From Pseudomonadota bacterium (lineage in GTDB: Bacteria > Pseudomonadota > Gammaproteobacteria > Burkholderiales > Methylophilaceae), in NCBI GenBank assembly GCA_029563075.1, contig JAKQTN010000067.1, positions 1 to 64,000 on the forward strand: DNA of 64,000 nucleotides. The letters run 5' to 3'. The notes beneath the pieces are model-generated. The model was not told the origin of the DNA. It saw nothing but the letters and a program-made list of their open reading frames with translations, and ran no database searches. Positions 9,774-19,334 of the stretch are shown here, one piece after another (the stretch's first letter is position 1; each line of letters starts with the position of its first letter). The position numbers and the translations under genes were made by a program.

Positions 9774-9943
9774 CAAATAAATTTTGTTTTTACGATAACT
9801 TTCTTTGTTGTTTTTGGCTTGTTGTACTAGGTGTTCTGCCTGTGCCTTAACGCCTCGAAATTTCTCGTAAAATTCCAAACCTACATTCAATCAAGTGACG
9901 TGCCTTGACTCAATTTGAAAAAGATTTTATTTCGTGACAATAA

Positions 9944-10303
9944 CTATCTTAGCTCGTGATATTTCAAATCCGCCAAACTCACAATCTCCAGACATTTTTC
10001 ATGGCAGGCTTCTAAAATCACGGGCGGCGCAAAACCAGCTTCCGATGCCTCAAGCCAACGAGCAGCGCACACGCACCAGCGATCGCCTGCGCTTAAGCCA
10101 TCAAAACCATATTCAGGACGTGGTGTGCTTAAATCATTACCACTAGAAAAAGAAAATGCCAGAAACTCTTCTGTAACTTGGCAGCAAACGGTATGACTGC
10201 CAATGTCTTCACTGCCAGTTTCACAGCAACCCGTGCGCGTAAAGCCAGTGAGTGGATTCAAACTGCAAGTTTGTAGGCTTGTGCCTAGTACATTACGTGC
10301 CAT
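9944..10303 (-). CDS. DUF2237 family protein
   Basis: MARNVLGTSLQTCSLNPLTGFTRTGCCETGSEDIGSHTVCCQVTEEFL...GDRWCVCAARW. Confidence 0.88.
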   Translation of the reverse strand: MARNVLGTSLQTCSLNPLTGFTRTGCCETGSEDIGSHTVCCQVTEEFLAFSFSSGNDLSTPRPEYGFDGLSAGDRWCVCAARWLEASEAGFAPPVILEACHEKCLEIVSLADLKYHELR

Positions 10304-10372
10304 GGTTTTATTCCAAATAGATTAATTTCAATTATCATACCCAAATTATGAAATTGAGAAAATTGAATTGAT

Positions 10373-10831
10373 ATGCGTTATTGGCTAATGAAATCAGAAC
10401 CTGCAGACGTGTCTATAGATGATTTGGCGGCCATGCCCAATCAAACGGTAGATTGGTACGGCGTGCGCAATTACCAGGCGCGGAATTTCATGCGCGATCA
10501 AATGAGCGTTGGTGATGGTGTGCTTTTTTATCACTCAAACTGCGAAACGCCGGGTATTGCGGGTATTTGTGAAGTGAGTTCTAGCGCGTATCCAGACCGT
10601 TTTCAGTTTGTTAAAGGGCACAAATATTATGATGAAAAATCTACGCAAGAAAACCCACGTTGGATGAATGTCGATGTGAAGCTTGTGCACAAAACGCGGC
10701 TACTAAGCTTAAAAGAAATGCGTGAAATGCCGGAATTGGCTAATTTAAGAATTTTGCAACGTGGGAACAGGCTTTCCATTACGCCGGTTGATCCCAAAGA
10801 TTGGGAATTTATAATAGGTAAACTTAAGTAG
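10373..10831 (+). CDS. EVE domain-containing protein
   Basis: RYWLMKSEPADVSIDDLA...DWYGVRNYQARNFMRDQMSVGDGVLFYHSN. Confidence 0.92.
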   Translation: MRYWLMKSEPADVSIDDLAAMPNQTVDWYGVRNYQARNFMRDQMSVGDGVLFYHSNCETPGIAGICEVSSSAYPDRFQFVKGHKYYDEKSTQENPRWMNVDVKLVHKTRLLSLKEMREMPELANLRILQRGNRLSITPVDPKDWEFIIGKLK

Positions 10832-10844
10832 AGTTTGCTCGAAG

Positions 10845-10871
10845 AAAAAAGCCCCGAATTTCGGGGCTTTT
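10845..10871. terminator. Rho-independent terminator (bidirectional)
   Basis: aaaaaagccccgaatttcggggctttt between convergent genes. Confidence 0.88.
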
Positions 10872-10904
10872 ATAAATCAGTTACAACTTTACTTCAATTT
10901 TGTA

Positions 10905-12053
10905 TTACTTTAGTTTGGTATCCAGGCTACCCATTGATTTAGGATAAATGACTACGCCCCAAGGTAGGTTTTTCACTTCAACCTGCTTAGTCACTTCCAG
11001 TTTTTCGGCGTCGATCACAAAAATCGCATCCGATTTACCACATGCCAACAAAATCTGTTTGTCATCTGGCGTAAAGCTAAAATGCCAGCAGCGATTTCCT
11101 GTGGGAATATCCTTAATCTTTTCATAAGTTTTTGCATCAAATACTTGCAGCACTTTTGCCTTGTTAGCCGCTACAAAAATGCGTTCGCCTTTATGGTCGA
11201 AAGAAATGCCATAAGGCGTTTCCGCAGTGTCCACCGTGCGTATAAAATTAAAATCTTTATCTAACACCATGAATTTATTGCCATATTCCAGCGTTGAAAG
11301 ATAAGTGTTGCCGTCAGGCGAAATTTTAATGCCGCGTGGGCGATCGCCATGTTCATGGGTTTTGATGGTTTTCAGCAGTTCTCCGCTTGCAATGTCATGC
11401 ACTGTTACGGTGTTATCCGCTTCATTGGTAATCACCAACTTGCTGTTGTCCGCTGAAAATTCAATTCCTTCAGTTTCTGGGCCGCCCGTAATTTCACGCA
11501 CTTTTTCTCCCTTGGTTAAATCCACCACGGCGATTTTGGCTGGGATTTTCTCTTCATCGTCATCATCTTCAGCTGATTTTTCACCTGGCTTCGGAGGTGG
11601 GCCTGCTTTTGCACTTGGCTCAGATGAAATATAAGCAAAATTACCGTTTACGCGCACAAACTCCGGATTTTTGCCAATTTCAACTTGTTTCACTTCATCG
11701 GTTGTTGTATCAATCACAGAAATGCTGCCGTTTTCGCGCGTCGCAACGATGAGTTTTTTGCCGTCATCTGTTAAGCCAAGACCACGCGGACCGGCCGCTT
11801 TCACGTCAATTGTTTTCACAACTTGCATCGTGGCTAAGTCAATGACGCTTACACCTGCGTCTTGGCTTGTGACATAGGCAACCCCTGCAGCGGAAACACT
11901 ATCGCTAGGAGCAGCGCTGGAATTGGCATCTGGAGCTGGTTTTTCTGCAGTCTCTTTGCTGCAAGCGCCAAGACTGGTTATGAGCGCTAGCATTAATATG
12001 CTGGTATAGGTTTTGTTAAATGTTGGTACAAATTTCATCAAAAGAGTCTCCAA
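10905..12053 (-). CDS. YVTN/YncE-type beta-propeller lipoprotein, resembling PQQ-catabolism-associated beta-propellers (TIGR03866)
   Basis: Lipobox SLGAC; repeated VIDLATMQVVKTI..GLTDDGKKLIVATRENGSISVID blades; terminal LPWGVVIYPKSMGSLD. Confidence 0.75.
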   Translation of the reverse strand: METLLMKFVPTFNKTYTSILMLALITSLGACSKETAEKPAPDANSSAAPSDSVSAAGVAYVTSQDAGVSVIDLATMQVVKTIDVKAAGPRGLGLTDDGKKLIVATRENGSISVIDTTTDEVKQVEIGKNPEFVRVNGNFAYISSEPSAKAGPPPKPGEKSAEDDDDEEKIPAKIAVVDLTKGEKVREITGGPETEGIEFSADNSKLVITNEADNTVTVHDIASGELLKTIKTHEHGDRPRGIKISPDGNTYLSTLEYGNKFMVLDKDFNFIRTVDTAETPYGISFDHKGERIFVAANKAKVLQVFDAKTYEKIKDIPTGNRCWHFSFTPDDKQILLACGKSDAIFVIDAEKLEVTKQVEVKNLPWGVVIYPKSMGSLDTKLK

Positions 12054-12122
12054 AGTTTTTTCGCCTGTTTGGCAAATTATTGTTTATTAGGTTCAATCCC
12101 CAATGGCTTAATTTAAGCAAAA

Positions 12123-12142
12123 AATATACTAATCAGTATATT
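12123..12142. promoter_or_regulatory. Candidate operator: perfect inverted repeat
   Basis: aatatact-aatc-agtatatt, 8-bp arms, ~70 bp upstream of the start at 12053 (minus strand). Confidence 0.45.
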
Positions 12143-12235
12143 ATAGTAATGTTTTTATAAAACAATGAGTTATTTTCTCACAGCAAATCATAATTGGTTG
12201 TTAACAGCCAATGGTGGTGGTTGTAGATTTAAGAA

Positions 12236-13747
12236 TCACCCTAAAAATAGTTTATACGCCGGGTTTTCAGTTTCATCCCAATACGGATAACCAAGGTTTT
12301 GCAGAAACTCTGCAAATTCGGCCTGTTCGTTCGGCGGCACTTGCATGCCCACCAGCACACGGCCAAAATCCGCACCATGGTTGCGATAGTGGAACAGGCT
12401 GATATTCCAATCGTGGCCCATGGTGTCCAAGAATTTCATTAATGCACCAGGTTTTTCTGGGAACTCAAACCGGAATACCACTTCATGCTCCGCTTGCGGC
12501 GCATGCCCCCCGACTAGATGGCGAAGATGCAGCTTGGCGACTTCGTTATCGGTTAAATCCAGTGCCGGTAAGCCTTGTGCCTGCAAATCGGCTACCAGTC
12601 TGGCAGATTCCGCAGGGTCTGTAATCGCTACACCCACAAAAATATGTGCTTCTTTAGGGTCAGAGTAACGATAGTTAAATTCTGTAATATTGCGGTTACC
12701 CAGCAGGCGACAGAACGCTTTAAATGCGCCCGGCTTCTCGGGTATCGTTACTGCTAAAACAGCTTCACGCTTTTCGCCGACCTCGGCGCGTTCCGCCACA
12801 AAACGCAAGCGGTCAAAATTCATGTTGGCACCAGAAGCAACGGCTGCCAATGTTTTGTTGTGCAGGTTTTCACGTTCGGCATAGGCCTTAAGCCCTGCCA
12901 CGGCGAGCGCCCCTGCAGGCTCCAATATGCTGCGCGTATCTTCAAACACATCTTTAATAGCAGCGCAGATGGCGTCGTTATCCACCACAATCATTTCATC
13001 TACAAATTGTTGTGCGAGTTTAAATGTATGTTCGCCCACTTGCTTTACAGCGGCGCCATCGGCAAACAGTCCTACTTGTTCCAGCACTACTCGCTCACCC
13101 TGTTTGAGCGATTCCGTCATCGCTTCTGCGTCTTTAGCCTCAACGCCGATGATTTTAATTTCCGGGCGCACCGCTTTAACATAGGCTGCAACACCAGCCA
13201 GCAAGCCGCCGCCGCCCACGCAGCAAAAAATTGCTTCAATGGGTTGCGGGTATTGCTGCAGAATTTCCATCCCAATCGTACCTTGTCCCGCGATGACATC
13301 AGGGTCGTCGTAGGGGTGCACAAAAGTAAGCTGTTCGGATTTTTCCAGCTCAAGTGCATGTACATAAGCGTCGGAATAACTATCGCCAAACAGCACCACT
13401 TCAGCGCCTCTGGCCTTAACCGCATTCACTTTGATGAGTGGGGTGGTGGTCGGCATTACAATCACGGCTCTGCAGCCCAATTTCTGTGCGGCTAGCGCTA
13501 CGCCTTGCGCATGGTTACCTGCGCTGGCGGCGATTACCCCGCGTTTCAGCACGTCCGCAGGCAGGTTCGCCATTTTGTTGTAGGCTCCGCGCAACTTGAA
13601 CGAGAATACAGGCTGCATATCCTCGCGCTTAAGCAGTACCCGGTTATCAATGCGTGCGGATAAATTGGGCTGAAACTCCAGCGGCGTCTTTTTTGCCACG
13701 TCGTAAACACGCGAGTTTTCTATTTTTTGCCTGTAATTGATAGACAT
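12236..13747 (-). CDS. ilvA: Threonine ammonia-lyase, biosynthetic
   Basis: FSFKLRGAYNKMA PLP motif, SAGNHAQGVALAA, two C-terminal ACT-like regulatory repeats. Confidence 0.95.
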   Translation of the reverse strand: MSINYRQKIENSRVYDVAKKTPLEFQPNLSARIDNRVLLKREDMQPVFSFKLRGAYNKMANLPADVLKRGVIAASAGNHAQGVALAAQKLGCRAVIVMPTTTPLIKVNAVKARGAEVVLFGDSYSDAYVHALELEKSEQLTFVHPYDDPDVIAGQGTIGMEILQQYPQPIEAIFCCVGGGGLLAGVAAYVKAVRPEIKIIGVEAKDAEAMTESLKQGERVVLEQVGLFADGAAVKQVGEHTFKLAQQFVDEMIVVDNDAICAAIKDVFEDTRSILEPAGALAVAGLKAYAERENLHNKTLAAVASGANMNFDRLRFVAERAEVGEKREAVLAVTIPEKPGAFKAFCRLLGNRNITEFNYRYSDPKEAHIFVGVAITDPAESARLVADLQAQGLPALDLTDNEVAKLHLRHLVGGHAPQAEHEVVFRFEFPEKPGALMKFLDTMGHDWNISLFHYRNHGADFGRVLVGMQVPPNEQAEFAEFLQNLGYPYWDETENPAYKLFLG

Positions 13748-13828
13748 GCCGGATTTTTAATTCACCTTTAGCGGTGTATAGTTATGGTTTGGCATCATTA
13801 TAAAGAATTTGTTAAGGGTTTACTCAAA

Positions 13829-14488
13829 ATGGCATATACACAAGATGAATTAAAGCAGCAAGTCGCAAAAGCAGCGGTGGAATACGTAAAAGAAGGCATC
13901 ATTGGCGTGGGCACCGGCTCTACAGCCAATTACTTTATTGAAGAGCTGGCAAAAGTAAAACACAAAATTGATGGCGCAGTGGCCAGCAGCGAGGTGACAG
14001 CTCAGCGTTTACGCGGCCATGGCATTGAAGTGTTTGATCTGAATAACATCGATGGTATGGATATTTACGTAGATGGCGCCGATGAAATTACAGAACATAT
14101 GCACATGCTTAAAGGCGGTGGCGGCGCGTTAACGCGCGAGAAGATTGTTGCGGCGGTGGCTAAAACTTTTATCTGCATATGTGATGAGAGTAAATACGTG
14201 CCAGTATTGGGCAAATTTCCATTGCCGGTAGAAGTGCTGCCAATGGCGCGCAGTCAAGTGGCGCGTGCTTTGGTGAAAATGGGCGGTCAGCCTGTGCTAC
14301 GTGATTTCACGACTGATAACGGCAATATCATTTTAGACGTACACAATCTGAAAATTGACGATCCGGTCAAGATGGAAGCTGACATTAACCAAATCGTCGG
14401 CGTGGTGACGAATGGTTTATTTGCGGCACGACCAGCAAACATCTTGCTTTTAGCGACTGCCGATGGTGTGAAAACCTTTAAGAAATAG
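13829..14488 (+). CDS. rpiA: Ribose-5-phosphate isomerase A
   Basis: [45 protein letters not shown]. Start chosen at the internal Met. Confidence 0.95.
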   Translation: MAYTQDELKQQVAKAAVEYVKEGIIGVGTGSTANYFIEELAKVKHKIDGAVASSEVTAQRLRGHGIEVFDLNNIDGMDIYVDGADEITEHMHMLKGGGGALTREKIVAAVAKTFICICDESKYVPVLGKFPLPVEVLPMARSQVARALVKMGGQPVLRDFTTDNGNIILDVHNLKIDDPVKMEADINQIVGVVTNGLFAARPANILLLATADGVKTFKK

Positions 14489-14501
14489 AGATATGGTGTA
14501 G

Positions 14502-14530
14502 AAAAAAAACCGCTTTCGAGCGGTTTTTTT
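14502..14530 (+). terminator. Rho-independent terminator
   Basis: aaaaaaaaccgctttcgagcggttttttt. Confidence 0.88.
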
Positions 14531-14615
14531 CATTAGCAAGACCGTCGACCTGCAAGCAGCATGGATATTGGTATACAGGGCGGTCGCTTTTGCTAATGAA
14601 TACGCGCGTATCGAA

Positions 14616-14888
14616 TCACTTTGTTGGCGGCACATACCCACTTGCGGTATCTGCACCTTCTCCAAAAAAATACTTCTCGGTCTGTTCAGCCAGATACTTA
14701 CGTGCGGCAGGGTCGGCCAAACTCAGGCGGTTTTCGTTCACCAGCATGGTTTGCTGTTTTAGCCATGCCGCCCAAGCCTCTTTGCTTACGTTCAGGTAGA
14801 TTTTTTTACCCAGCTCGCCCGGATAAGGCGGAAAGTCCATGCCTTCTGCTTCTTTACCTAGTTTTACACATTTCACCATTCTTGCCAT
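14616..14888 (-). CDS. yggX: Fe(2+)-trafficking / oxidative damage protection protein
   Basis: [52 protein letters not shown]. Confidence 0.95.
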   Translation of the reverse strand: MARMVKCVKLGKEAEGMDFPPYPGELGKKIYLNVSKEAWAAWLKQQTMLVNENRLSLADPAARKYLAEQTEKYFFGEGADTASGYVPPTK

Positions 14889-14968
14889 TTTCGTTACTCA
14901 ATTTAGCTAAAAACAATATGATAGCGCATGTTAAAATTCGCGTGATTAATTAATTGCAAAGGTAAGCA

Positions 14969-15337
14969 ATGGAAAGCCCATTCAAAAGTAAAAACGGTTT
15001 GGAACGCATCGCCAAAGCGGCTGGTTATTCAATTGCCGGTTTAAAGGCGGCGTATAGGAATGAAGCTGCGATTCGGCAAGAAACCTGGCTGATGCTGGTG
15101 CTGATTCCACTGGGGTTTTATTTGGGACAGACGAATATCGAGCGCATTTTGCTTGTGGGCGTGACTTTACTGGTGTTTGTGGTGGAGTTGCTAAACTCGG
15201 CCATTGAGGCGGCGGTGGACCATACTTCTATCGACCATCATGCACTTGCCGCACGCGCCAAAGATATAGGCAGTGCGGCAGTGATGATGGCAATTATGCT
15301 GTTTTTGCTGGTTTGGGCGCTAATTCTTTTCGGTTAA
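14969..15337 (+). CDS. dgkA: Diacylglycerol kinase
   Basis: Small 3-TM protein with ELLNSAIEAAVD and AKDIGSAAVM motifs. Confidence 0.94.
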   Translation: MESPFKSKNGLERIAKAAGYSIAGLKAAYRNEAAIRQETWLMLVLIPLGFYLGQTNIERILLVGVTLLVFVVELLNSAIEAAVDHTSIDHHALAARAKDIGSAAVMMAIMLFLLVWALILFG

Positions 15338-17355
15338 AAATCAGCTCGCGCACCAATTAAAATAGACCTTTCTCCCGCAGGTGAAATATCTTTCAGGAAC
15401 GAGGCATGTTCGCGAATTTCGTCATCCAGCAAGTTGGTCGCCTTGGCAAATAATTCTACATTAAACTTGATAGGCAATTTGTAAGCCACCAGCGCAGTGA
15501 CATCCGTATAACTATCGGTTTTCAGCTCGTTATCCGCTGTATCGTTTTGTTTAAAGGCATGCATTGCGTCCAGCCGCGCGCTGAAATTGCCCAGTTTGTA
15601 GAGCAAGCCAGCACCCAGGCGCAGCGGCGCAATGCGCGGCAGATAATCGCTATTGGTTTTGTCGCGTGCATGTACATAGTCACCACGCACGGTTAAATCC
15701 AGATTGTCGGTAAGGCCAAATTTACCGTCAAACTCCAATCCTTTAAACACCGCACGCACTGCCCTGAATTCGGCGATTGGTAACAAGTCCACAGGGTCAA
15801 CATTGCCGGTGTCGAACAGTCCGATAAAGTTGCTGAACCGTGTGTAATACGCGCCAACATTCATGTAGTTGCGGCCGTCTTTCCAGCGCAGTTGTGCATC
15901 CAGACCGTTGGATTTTTCTTTATCAAAACCGCTATTTCCAACTTCAAACTGACCTGTAGCCACATGCGGGCCGTTGGCGTAAAGCTCGAAATAGCTGGGT
16001 GCGCGCTCGTTGTGCGATAAATTGCTGGTGAGCGACCAATAATCATCAATGCGGTACAAGCCGCCCAGCGCAAAACTATTGGGATTAAAGCTGTTATTTT
16101 GACCGGCGCCAAAAGTTGCGCTGTCTTTGGAATCTACCGTGGTATGCCCCATGCGGCCGCCAAAGGTGATTTTATGTTGATTGATGGGGAGTTCTTCGTA
16201 AACATACACCGCTTTATTTTGCGTATTGACGCTGGGCACAAATGCTTCTTCACCAATCGCCTCAAAATTGGTATTGCCAAACTGAAAACCAACCACGCCA
16301 TTTAATCCGAACATCGGGCTGTGACCTGCTTCCAGACTGCTTTCCAGGCCGCGGTTTTTGAAGGTGGTGCCAATAATGCCGTCTTCGAGTTCTTTGTGTT
16401 CGTAATCGGTATGCGCCATGCGGAATTTTGCGCGGTTGATGATGGTGTCTAAGTTTTTGAATTCGCTCGCCAAATCCCAGCGGTCGCTGTTCATGTCGAT
16501 ACGCACAGCTTCTTCCGCCACGGTGCCGTAGTTGTTATCCAGCGTGGAATAGGATAGGCCAACATAACCGTTATCGAATGTGAGCGATGCGCCTAACGCG
16601 CCACCATCGCCATCCGAGCTGCTGTTGACAAGCTTGCCACGATTCTCGCGTGGCGTACCGTCTGCTTCGCTTTTGCGACGACTTACTGAGAATCCCGGGA
16701 TATCCAAATCGCTGGTTTTGCGCGTGTAAACATCGCCGTGAATGGCGAATAAGTTATTGCCGATATCTACTACCGCAGCACCATTGCGGGTGCTGTCCGG
16801 TCCGCCAAAGCGCGATTCGGCACGTCCGGTAATGCCGTCTAGTTTTTCTTTGGGGATGCGGTGGTCAATTGCGTTCACCACGCCGCCCATGGCGCTGCCG
16901 CCATACAGCAAGGCCGCCGGGCCGCGCACGACATCGATCTGCTCGATAATCAGCGGATCTACGCCGACAGCATGGTCGAAGCTTAACGATGATGCATCCA
17001 ATACGCCAACGCCGTTTTGCATAATGCGCACACGCTCGGCATCCAAGCCGCGAATCACTGGCCGCGAAGCGTTGGGGCCGAAATGTGTTGCAGAAACACC
17101 TGGCAGGCCGTTCAAGGTTTCTCCCAGCGTGCCTTCACGGCGCAGGCTTAGCTCACGGCCGTTAAGTACGGAAACGGGCACAACCAGCTCATCGGAGCCC
17201 GCGCCCAATGGGTTGCCCGTGACAGGCACCGCGGGCAAATCAATCCTGGTGGTTTCTTCGGCAATGGCGTTGTTAATTAATAGGCTGGCAAGCGCCAGAA
17301 TAACGGGCTTAATGGCAAATGCCGCGCGCATTTGCGGATGCGTTGAATAACTCAT
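15334..17355 (-). CDS. TonB-dependent receptor, ZnuD-like
   Basis: RPVIRGLDAERVRIMQNGVGVLDASSLSFDHAVGVDPLIIEQIDVVRGPAALLYGGSAMGGVVNAIDHRIP plug; beta-barrel C-terminus ILIGARADF. Confidence 0.85.
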   Translation of the reverse strand: MSYSTHPQMRAAFAIKPVILALASLLINNAIAEETTRIDLPAVPVTGNPLGAGSDELVVPVSVLNGRELSLRREGTLGETLNGLPGVSATHFGPNASRPVIRGLDAERVRIMQNGVGVLDASSLSFDHAVGVDPLIIEQIDVVRGPAALLYGGSAMGGVVNAIDHRIPKEKLDGITGRAESRFGGPDSTRNGAAVVDIGNNLFAIHGDVYTRKTSDLDIPGFSVSRRKSEADGTPRENRGKLVNSSSDGDGGALGASLTFDNGYVGLSYSTLDNNYGTVAEEAVRIDMNSDRWDLASEFKNLDTIINRAKFRMAHTDYEHKELEDGIIGTTFKNRGLESSLEAGHSPMFGLNGVVGFQFGNTNFEAIGEEAFVPSVNTQNKAVYVYEELPINQHKITFGGRMGHTTVDSKDSATFGAGQNNSFNPNSFALGGLYRIDDYWSLTSNLSHNERAPSYFELYANGPHVATGQFEVGNSGFDKEKSNGLDAQLRWKDGRNYMNVGAYYTRFSNFIGLFDTGNVDPVDLLPIAEFRAVRAVFKGLEFDGKFGLTDNLDLTVRGDYVHARDKTNSDYLPRIAPLRLGAGLLYKLGNFSARLDAMHAFKQNDTADNELKTDSYTDVTALVAYKLPIKFNVELFAKATNLLDDEIREHASFLKDISPAGERSILIGARADF

Positions 17356-17412
17356 GATAAATACCTCAAAAAATGGCAAATAGCCAGCAACTAGGTTGCT
17401 GGAAGTGATGTG

Positions 17413-17727
17413 CTAGATGCGGATGATTTGAGGTGGCGCGCGCGCCGCGTAGGCGGTATGAAGATAAGATGAATAGTGGGAGTAATTGCTGACAGTGTTG
17501 ATAAAGCTCGCACATATTGCCGGTAATACAAAGGCTTCCGACGCGATGCCGCCTGCCACTTTGGCAAAGCTGATACATTGCGGACATTGCTCGCCATGGG
17601 TGTTTTTATCCTGCTGGCTTTGTTTGGTGATGTCTGTAGCATGGCTGATTTCGTGCGTGGCCGCGCCTATTTGCACGAAAGCAAACAAGAAAATTAAAAC
17701 AAAATGAACGGCAAAATGCTTAAGCAT
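17413..17727 (-). CDS. Small secreted or membrane-anchored Cys/His protein of unknown function
   Basis: Hydrophobic N-terminus, then ATHEISHAT..THGEQCPQCISFAKVAGGI; same strand, upstream of the ZnuD-like receptor. Confidence 0.6.
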   Translation of the reverse strand: MLKHFAVHFVLIFLFAFVQIGAATHEISHATDITKQSQQDKNTHGEQCPQCISFAKVAGGIASEAFVLPAICASFINTVSNYSHYSSYLHTAYAARAPPQIIRI

Positions 17728-17770
17728 GCGCTTTAAGATAACAGAAAATCGCGACAAATAGAAGAATATG

Positions 17771-18652
17771 CTATTTCTTCTTTGCTCTAGGATGTGCGGC
17801 ATCGTAGGTTTTGCTTAGATGCTGGAAATCGAGATGTGTGTACACCTGCGTGGTGCTGATGTTGGCATGCCCCAGCATTTCCTGCACGGCGCGCAAATCG
17901 CCGCTGGATTGCAGTACGTGCGTGGCAAAACTGTGGCGCAGCATATGCGGATGCACAGATGAGTTAATACCCTGCTTAACTGACCATTCTTTTAGCCGAT
18001 ACTGGATGTTTCGCGCCGAAATCCTTCTTCCCTGCAGCCCAATAAATACGGCTTTCTCAGAGGGGTTGTTTATTAGTATTTGCGAGCGTGTTTGTAACCA
18101 CTTTTGAATGGCTTCTATCGCGTGGCTGCCCAGCGGCACGATGCGCGTTTTGTTGCCTTTGCCGGTCACTATTACGGTGCCATCAGAAAAATCCAGCACA
18201 TCAATGTTCAGGTTTACAACTTCGCTTAGCCGCAAGCCAGAAGAATAAAATAGTTCCAAAATCGCGTGGTCGCGAATGCCTAATATGTCATCATCACTAA
18301 TATCTACTAGCTTTACCGCTTGCTCTATAGATAATGCCTGCGGCAAGGTTTTAGGTGATTTTGGCGCACGCAAGCCAATAACGGGATTATTGGTAAAGCC
18401 TTTGCGATTTACCAGGAAATCAAAAAAACCGCGCCAGCTTGAGAGCATGCGTGCAATGCTCTTGCCGCCCAGGCCTTTGCTGTGCAGGCTGGCGATAAAG
18501 CGGCGTATGTGGTTGGTTTGTAGTGCGCATAAAGCGGTGGAATCAGCCAATTTGATGAGCTGTGTAATATCTCTGGCGTAATTCTCGCGGGTGAGCGGGC
18601 TTAAGCCGCGCTCGAAGTTTAAGAATTCAAGATATTCTTTTAATAATTCCAC
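17771..18652 (-). CDS. xerC: Tyrosine recombinase XerC
   Basis: FYSSGLRLSEVVNL, GKGNKTRIVPLG, HPHMLRHSFATHVLQSSGDLRAVQEMLGHANISTTQVYTHLDFQHL; dapF-DUF484-xerC order. Confidence 0.95.
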   Translation of the reverse strand: MELLKEYLEFLNFERGLSPLTRENYARDITQLIKLADSTALCALQTNHIRRFIASLHSKGLGGKSIARMLSSWRGFFDFLVNRKGFTNNPVIGLRAPKSPKTLPQALSIEQAVKLVDISDDDILGIRDHAILELFYSSGLRLSEVVNLNIDVLDFSDGTVIVTGKGNKTRIVPLGSHAIEAIQKWLQTRSQILINNPSEKAVFIGLQGRRISARNIQYRLKEWSVKQGINSSVHPHMLRHSFATHVLQSSGDLRAVQEMLGHANISTTQVYTHLDFQHLSKTYDAAHPRAKKK

Positions 18653-18661
18653 ATTATTAAT

Positions 18662-19309
18662 TTAATCTAAATGCCGCGATAAAGCGGCGCTTAAAATCTC
18701 GCCGATTTTTGTGAGGAAATCGGTGCCCATCCCGGCATAAAAACGGCTGGCATCATCGCTGGCAAGCGCCAAAAAACCAATGGTTTGTTGCAGGCGCAAG
18801 GGAATCAGTGCGATTGAAGCTGCCGGCTCGATAAACCAGTCCTCGGCCACGATCTCAGGCTGCGTGCCGCAATAGGGCTGGCTGAGCGTTGCAACCCATG
18901 TCTTGGCTTCTTCAGATACTTCGCTAAAGACCAGATTTGCATGGTTAGCCGGGTCGAGCGGTCTGGCCCAGATACGTAAGCAGGTATCCGCCAAATCAAA
19001 GTGTTCGGGCAAGAGTGCGCTGACTAATTGCTCAATCTCATCAAAACTTCTGGCTTTGTGCAACTCGACATTCAGCGCGTGAATTTTATTGGCAATGGCA
19101 TCGTTATCTTTGGCATTGAGCACAAGCTCTGCAAAACGTTCTTCCAAGGCATTGATTTTGTCGCGCTGCGCCAGTTGCTGGCGTTCTGCCAATGAAATCG
19201 TGCCGCTGCCATGCGGGCTGGGCAGGTGAATCTCTGCCAGCAAACTGGCATTTTGTTCAAAAAATTCCGGATGATTTTTTAGGTAGTTTTTAATTTCATC
19301 TTCTTGCAT
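18662..19309 (-). CDS. DUF484 family protein
   Basis: EDEIKNYLKNHPEFFEQNASLLAEIHLPSPHGSGTISLAERQQLAQRDKI. Confidence 0.92.
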   Translation of the reverse strand: MQEDEIKNYLKNHPEFFEQNASLLAEIHLPSPHGSGTISLAERQQLAQRDKINALEERFAELVLNAKDNDAIANKIHALNVELHKARSFDEIEQLVSALLPEHFDLADTCLRIWARPLDPANHANLVFSEVSEEAKTWVATLSQPYCGTQPEIVAEDWFIEPAASIALIPLRLQQTIGFLALASDDASRFYAGMGTDFLTKIGEILSAALSRHLD

Positions 19310-19334
19310 GTGAGTCCCTGTTTTTAACCATTTT

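Noticed and set aside
9645-9890. Minus-strand 81-aa ORF
   Set aside because: Much of it is antisense to the 6S RNA; no domain seen.
12860-13495. 211-aa plus-strand ORF
   Set aside because: Antisense to ilvA, which has clear conserved motifs; composition is not protein-like.
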